64,000 bases of DNA from Choanephora cucurbitarum (Eukaryota > Mucoromycota > Mucoromycetes > Mucorales > Choanephoraceae): contig JAIWNI010000009.1 of the NCBI GenBank assembly GCA_025331435.1, positions 450,359 through 514,358 on the forward strand, in the 5' to 3' direction. The notes beneath the pieces were generated by a model. That model searched no databases, was not told the DNA's origin, and worked only from the letters and a program-made list of their open reading frames with translations. Shown piece after piece: positions 59,551-64,000 of this stretch; position 1 is the first letter of the stretch, and each line of letters starts with the position of its first letter. The position numbers and the translations under genes are program-made.

Positions 59551-60190
59551 AATAAAAACCTACCAATTGTGCACGGATCTCTGTCTGTACTCCTACTCTA
59601 AATAATTGTTTAAAAGAAAGGAATTCTAACATCCTTATCTTTATTCGCAATGTCTAAAGACAACAGCCTTCTATAGCACCAAGCCAAGTTATATCTCAAT
59701 TCAAAAAGACAATACATGCATCAACTAAAGGAGGTTTTGTCTGTTCGAACTAGAAAATGAGTATCTAATTGTAATTGAAGAAAGTCGTTTATGCAAACAG
59801 TTTGATCAGAGTCTGAACCGGATATTTAAAGTCCGAACCGGAATATTAAAATTGCCATTCCGTGATATTCAAAATATTGGTCAAGTTTAATATGTGCTCG
59901 TTTAGCTCAGGTGAAACATTATATTTTATTATATACAACAATTCTTTGGGCAACTCTATGGAGCATAAGCCGAATTGGATGAACTAAACTAAATAAAAGA
60001 GTGGGAAAAAGTACAAAAAACCCAGCAGAAAAACGAACAAAAGGGAAAAGAGGAAACAGAAGGACAGGAAGAGAGAGCAACAGAGTACTGAGACAACTTT
60101 AGAGCCCAAAGGCAGCACCAACGGATGGGAACTTTGATAATCACTTACCACCGTGGTTGCGCAGTGAGCAGGCTAAAGAGGTCATTTTGT
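59551..60190. other. NCA2 3' flank and LINE 3' region
   Basis: This 640-bp stretch holds a 20-bp tandem duplication (59811-59850), a tRNA-like 5' fragment (59896-59912) and, from an uncertain point near 59913 up to 60190, the 3' untranslated region of the minus-strand LINE. No poly(A) tail (a T run on this strand) is clear at the junction. Confidence 0.5.
59811..59850 (+). repeat. 20-bp tandem duplication
   Basis: GTCTGAACCGGATATTTAAA is followed at once by GTCCGAACCGGAATATTAAA, 17 of 20 matching. The GTCCG core resembles the units near tRNA-Gly. Confidence 0.7.
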
Positions 60191-63100
60191 CTATGGAGAG
60201 ATCGGAGGAGAAGGAGGAGGAGGAGGAGGAGGAGGAGGAAGCCATGATCCATTTGGATCAGGTTCTGGAGCGATGGTAGCAAGAGGATGCACCAGAGAGT
60301 CTATTGCATGAAGCAATTGGAGAAGAGAGGACCAAAAAGGAGGGGGACCAGTGGAAGCCTTTACAGGCAGAGAGTTGAGGGCATGGTCGATCGGATGAAC
60401 GCCAGCCGGAGGAGAAGGGAGGTCGAAAAAGAGGGATGGATCAAGTGCACTACAAGACAAGAAATGATCTCTTGAAATGTAGGCACCGGAGAGGCAGGGA
60501 CATTCTTCACGAAGATTCGCAAAGCGACCAAGACGCCAACGAACAAGCCTACTGCGAGCAGTAGTTGTCATTGGGAGGTAGAGGATTGGATCCGGCTTTG
60601 AAGTGCACGGACGACAGGCACGCAAGAGGACAGCACGGCCACGAGAAGCTTGAGTTGCCATTTGGCGGTTGAACTGATCCTGCCAATATCGCCTAAAGTG
60701 AGCACGAAGCTCAACATTAGAGACAGGCGGTGGATCAGGGAGAGAGAGGTAGAGAGCATTCTGTTGAAGAAGCTTAGTAAGGCGAGGGTACCGCAGTTGA
60801 TCACGTAAGAGCACAAGCAAGCAGTCATCAGGGAGGTATTGTACACGAAGAACGTATCTTGTGACAAGGACATTGTACCTATGAATCATAGCAGGCAGGC
60901 AAGTGATGTGTTTTGCTACTTGAAACCAAGAGCCACCAATGAACATACGGACCAGCCGGTTTTGAAGGTCATCGAGCTGTTTCATGTCTGTTGAAGAGAG
61001 ACGGGCAATAGCCAGGCCATACTCTATCTTGGGACGGATAAAGCAGGCATACAGTCGAGAGGACAGGAGGAGAGAGAAGCCGTTACGGTGGACACCTACT
61101 GAGACCAGCAGGGCCATGGTCTTGACAGCCTTAGCTGCACGAAAAGAGACAATATCGGGACCAGAAATGCCCTTTGAGCGAAAAGGTACACCGAGGTATA
61201 CAAATTCGTCAACGAGCGGTAACGGTTCATCGTACAACGTCAATCGTGGGCCATCAGGTCGTGCGTTGAGGACAGCACATTTAGACGGACTCCAGCGATA
61301 TCCGAGGGAGCGAGAATGCTCAGCGGCAATGTTCAGCATCCGTTGGACCTGACTACGAGAGCCAATGATCGCAACGTCGTCCGCAAAAAGAAGACAATTC
61401 AGAGGAATTGGAGAGGTAGAAGGCGAACCAGGTGGACATACCGAAGTAGTACCATCCGAGGCAGCAGCGCGGAGAGCAGAGGGAAGCGAGTTGATGTACA
61501 AAGAGTACAGATGCGGGGAGAGAACAGAGCCTTGTAGAACACCAGTGACAGGAGTAAAAGGCGCAGAGGAATGATTAGCGATCAGCACCGAAATCTGAAC
61601 GTCATCAAACAAGTTGATGAGCAATCCAAGAAGTGGGCGGGGTAGAGAAGAATCAGCCAGAGCATTCCAGATGACACGTCGGTCAACTGTGTCATAAGCA
61701 GCCTTGATGTCAAGAAAAGCAACCACAGGACGGCAATGATTGGTAAGCAGGTAGTCATGCATCAAGTCATGCAAGCAGAGGGCTTGATCCAGAGGGCTAC
61801 GCTGCGGACGGAAACCACCTTGCGCAATGTCAAGTGGAGGCGAGTGTTCATAGAGACAGTCAGAGATGGCAAACTCAAAGAGCTTACGCATAACCGAAGT
61901 CAGAGAGATTGGCCGATAGTTTGCAGGATCAGAGGGATCGTTTTTCTTGTGTATCGGAAATACACTGGCTAGACGCCAGAGAGAAGGAGTGTAAGACCAT
62001 TGATAACACAGAGAGAAGAAGAGAGAGAGGAGCGGGGCAAGGTCCGTTGCAACGGCCTTCAGCATTTCTGCTTTCAGGTGATCGCTACCCGGTGCCTTGC
62101 GTAGAGGTAACCGCTTGATGTGATCCATGATAGCATCTACAGAGAAAATGTCCAAATCATCAGGCAGAGCAAAAGGAAGCAAACTATCGTGAGGTGATGG
62201 AGCAGAAGGGCGAGCGTCAGGCGCAGGCAAAAGGGAACCATTGTAGACAGTGGCCAAGTGAGAGGCCATGGTATCCACTGATGCAGCAGGACCGTCAGGA
62301 TGAGCATAGGTTGATGAGCAGTCACGACGCCTTTTTATCCTTGAAAGAGTGGCCGTAGCTTTAGAGAAATCTTTTTCAAGTTGGGCACAGAAATTCTTCC
62401 AAGAGAGACGTTTTGCCTTTGATACCAAACGACGGAACGAACGATGAGCATCAAGATGCAACGACCACCAGTACGCTTTGTCAACACCTAGGGCGTGACG
62501 CCACATACTATAACAGCGATCGCGTTCACGAGCAGCAGACTCGATTTCCGAAGTCCAGTATTTCTTCCACCACTTACCAGACCGAGGTGCTCTCACACCA
62601 ACCGATCCATCCAAGGAATCGTAGAAGCACTCATTAAGAGTAGCATTCAGACCATCAATGTCAGGGCGGCATGTAGGAGGAGAAGCAACCAGAGCGGACA
62701 GCGCATCACCCAAGGGCGAGACACTAGTCCTAAACCTGGACCTAAACAGAGCTAGCGGTTCCGTGTCTTGCAAGCGAGACAGGTTCCAAAGCCGTCTAGG
62801 AGCCAAGGTTGGCGCCGAAGCACCAGCAGCCACAGACGCATAGTCGAAAGACAGAGTCAACAATCTATGGTCAGAGCCAAGAGACAAGTCAGATTCTACC
62901 ACGATCTGAGCCGAACGCATATCCTTTTCAGGTATATTTGTTACGAACAGATCGATGATGCTACTCACTTCCCTTTCACGCCGAAACGTAGAAAAGGTAG
63001 CAACACCTGGAGAAAGAGACGAGTTAAGCACAGCCAACCCACATTGTTCAAGCCATGTTGCCATAGCAAGTCCACGGGGATTGGTAGCGGAATCACCGGT

Positions 63101-63562
63101 AAGAGCACCAAAACGAGCATTGAAGTCACCACAGATAATGGAGTCAGAGTGAAGGGGGATTTGTTGTAAAGCGGATAACACCAGATCATTAGAGATACTG
63201 GGTGGAAAATAAACACAATGCACATTGACCTTATCAATTTTCAGTGAAAGAGTGTATGCATTGAGGGAGGGAAGTTGAGAGACAGAGTGTTGGCAATGAG
63301 GAGAGATGAGTGCCGAAACACCACCAGAACCACGGTTGTTTGCGTTTATTAGCTTCTTGCCATAGAGATGGTACTGAGACCACTCAACTGGAAGAAAGCC
63401 AGATGTGAGCCAAGTTTCTGTCACAAAGAGGACATCGGTGTGGAGGACATGGGATAGGACATCGTGGATGGTTGAGGCCCGAAGGCCATTAGCATTCCAG
63501 ATGCTTAGAGAGAAGGAGCGGAGAGGGGTGGGTATAGAGAAAGGATCTGTAAGAGGACTCAT
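60191..63562 (-). CDS. LINE ORF2: endonuclease-reverse transcriptase
   Basis: 1123 aa in one frame. The APE-type endonuclease (about 15-240) keeps its key motifs: SIWNANGLR, VTETW, GDFNAR, IIDLFVTN, and LGSDHRLLTLSF with the catalytic His. RT follows from about 480: NYRPISLTSVMRKLFE, GGFRPQRSPLDQALC, AFLDIKAAYDTVD, GVLQGSVLSPHLY, and catalytic FADD (about 726-729). A C-terminal zinc-knuckle-like CPCLSGAYISRDHFLSC ends the conserved part, as in Jockey/R1/I-type elements, and there is a proline run at the extreme C-terminus. No RNase H domain is seen. It nicks the target and copies its RNA by target-primed reverse transcription. All catalytic motifs are intact, so it may be active. The start is the ATG overlapping the ORF1 stop. 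Confidence 0.95.
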   Translation of the reverse strand: MSPLTDPFSIPTPLRSFSLSIWNANGLRASTIHDVLSHVLHTDVLFVTETWLTSGFLPVEWSQYHLYGKKLINANNRGSGGVSALISPHCQHSVSQLPSLNAYTLSLKIDKVNVHCVYFPPSISNDLVLSALQQIPLHSDSIICGDFNARFGALTGDSATNPRGLAMATWLEQCGLAVLNSSLSPGVATFSTFRREREVSSIIDLFVTNIPEKDMRSAQIVVESDLSLGSDHRLLTLSFDYASVAAGASAPTLAPRRLWNLSRLQDTEPLALFRSRFRTSVSPLGDALSALVASPPTCRPDIDGLNATLNECFYDSLDGSVGVRAPRSGKWWKKYWTSEIESAARERDRCYSMWRHALGVDKAYWWSLHLDAHRSFRRLVSKAKRLSWKNFCAQLEKDFSKATATLSRIKRRRDCSSTYAHPDGPAASVDTMASHLATVYNGSLLPAPDARPSAPSPHDSLLPFALPDDLDIFSVDAIMDHIKRLPLRKAPGSDHLKAEMLKAVATDLAPLLSLFFSLCYQWSYTPSLWRLASVFPIHKKNDPSDPANYRPISLTSVMRKLFEFAISDCLYEHSPPLDIAQGGFRPQRSPLDQALCLHDLMHDYLLTNHCRPVVAFLDIKAAYDTVDRRVIWNALADSSLPRPLLGLLINLFDDVQISVLIANHSSAPFTPVTGVLQGSVLSPHLYSLYINSLPSALRAAASDGTTSVCPPGSPSTSPIPLNCLLFADDVAIIGSRSQVQRMLNIAAEHSRSLGYRWSPSKCAVLNARPDGPRLTLYDEPLPLVDEFVYLGVPFRSKGISGPDIVSFRAAKAVKTMALLVSVGVHRNGFSLLLSSRLYACFIRPKIEYGLAIARLSSTDMKQLDDLQNRLVRMFIGGSWFQVAKHITCLPAMIHRYNVLVTRYVLRVQYLPDDCLLVLLRDQLRYPRLTKLLQQNALYLSLPDPPPVSNVELRAHFRRYWQDQFNRQMATQASRGRAVLLRACRPCTSKPDPILYLPMTTTARSRLVRWRLGRFANLREECPCLSGAYISRDHFLSCSALDPSLFFDLPSPPAGVHPIDHALNSLPVKASTGPPPFWSSLLQLLHAIDSLVHPLATIAPEPDPNGSWLPPPPPPPPPSPPISP
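60207..60240 (+). repeat. (GGA/GGAGGA)n tract
   Basis: A purine GGAGGAGGA-type run which on the minus strand encodes the C-terminal proline run of LINE ORF2. Confidence 0.8.
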
Positions 63563-64000
63563 TAAAGAGACATTACAGAATCACTATCGTCAGAGCCGGT
63601 CTTTGAGAAAGCAAAGGACTTGGCACGGGGATCTTGAGCCTGTTGGCGAGAGTGAGCAGCGGCGACAGCAGAACGGAGATCGGTGTCATCGATCCATCCC
63701 CAATCCAAAAAGGAACGGGCAACAGAACCGACAACAACAGGACGAAGGAAAGAGAGAGTGTCAAGAGCACGACCGTTAACCAGCTCATGCATTTGAGCGG
63801 CACGTTGGTCGACCGACAGAGAGGCAAACTTGGGATCAGCAAGGTTGGATGGATCCAAAGGATCGAAATCCTTCACAAGCTCAGCGCCAGCCTTCTGCAT
63901 GACAGCAGTGAATTGCTCCACATACTGCACATGCATCAGGACACCGAGAACACCAGAAGCAGGAAAAGAAATGTCAAGGACACGGCCGGTATTGTTGTGT
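63562..64000 (-). CDS. LINE ORF1, partial (C-terminal part)
   Basis: Open without stop from the window edge to a TAA at 63564-63562. The visible 145 residues include ASGVLGVLMHVQYVEQF, LVNGRALDTLSFLRPVVV and a Ser/Asp-rich end. No CCHC knuckle or RRM is visible in this part. By position it is the LINE's RNA-binding ORF1, but that is inference. The in-frame ATG at 63936 is unlikely to be the start because the frame stays open upstream. Confidence 0.75.
   Translation of the reverse strand, partial: HNNTGRVLDISFPASGVLGVLMHVQYVEQFTAVMQKAGAELVKDFDPLDPSNLADPKFASLSVDQRAAQMHELVNGRALDTLSFLRPVVVGSVARSFLDWGWIDDTDLRSAVAAAHSRQQAQDPRAKSFAFSKTGSDDSDSVMSL

Larger units (their letters stand above)
60191..64000 (-). 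mobile_element. Non-LTR retrotransposon (LINE), 5' part outside window
   Basis: A two-ORF LINE on the minus strand. The 3' end lies between about 59913 and 60190; the 5' end is beyond the right edge. ORF2 carries an apurinic-type endonuclease and RT and is open end to end. ORF1 and ORF2 overlap by one base in TAATGA. GC content is visibly higher than in neighbouring DNA, and codon use differs from host genes (many GCC, CTC, CCC), consistent with a mobile origin. Confidence 0.93.

Noticed and set aside
61316..63169. Several plus-strand frames of 60-133 codons across the LINE
   Set aside because: They are opposite-strand shadows of the GC-richer LINE ORF2.

Overview
The window is nuclear DNA from a filamentous early-diverging fungus, most likely a Mucoromycota/Mucorales species. 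This is an inference from AT-rich DNA, many short GT-AG introns (about 45-110 bp), fungal gene content (Slm-type PH protein, VRG4, NCA2, IML2, FUSC-family exporter), an ADCY10-type soluble adenylyl cyclase, and a chromodomain Ty3 element. No species name can be fixed from sequence alone. I reconstructed exon chains by eye. For every main gene the exon lengths sum to a multiple of three and join in phase.

Layout: amino-acid permease (143-2199 +); soluble adenylyl cyclase (3396-9560 +, 15 exons); tRNA-Ser(CGA) (10516-10597 -) with a shared repeat just beyond its 3' end; a 6.5-kb gene-poor stretch (10.6-17.1 kb) with decayed repeats; RhoGEF (17116-20194 +); IML2/TTC39 (20397-22478 +) converging on protein phosphatase 4 catalytic subunit (22540-23865 -); a small unknown protein (23953-24366 -); a methyltransferase (26098-26925 -); importin beta-1/KAP95 (29570-32861 +); then a compact same-strand run of CDC48/p97, FHIT-type hydrolase and Slm-like BAR-PH protein (33457-38956 +). 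After this comes an apparently intact Ty3/gypsy chromovirus (39334-44312), a second gene-poor stretch with tRNA-Gly(GCC) and a solo LTR (44.3-49.5 kb), a FUSC-family membrane protein (49551-53274 -), the GDP-mannose transporter VRG4 (55069-56376 -), NCA2 (57290-59550 +), and a non-LTR retrotransposon that runs off the right edge (60191-64000 -).

Most genes are housekeeping and do not form one pathway. Some share a theme: KAP95 and CDC48 (nuclear import, proteostasis), Slm and RhoGEF (plasma-membrane/TORC2-Rho signalling), VRG4 (cell-wall mannan supply), IML2 and NCA2 (mitochondrial or lipid-droplet biology). The interesting part is the accessory DNA. Two different tRNA genes carry the same repeat just past their Pol III terminators, with a conserved short reading frame. 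A second repeat family occurs in two inverted copies, one of which was hit by a solo LTR, so an empty site is visible. The chromovirus lacks a normal tRNA primer site but can pair with its own LTR. The LINE joins its ORFs by an overlapping TAATGA. Two genes need microexons of 5 and 11 nt to restore conserved motifs.
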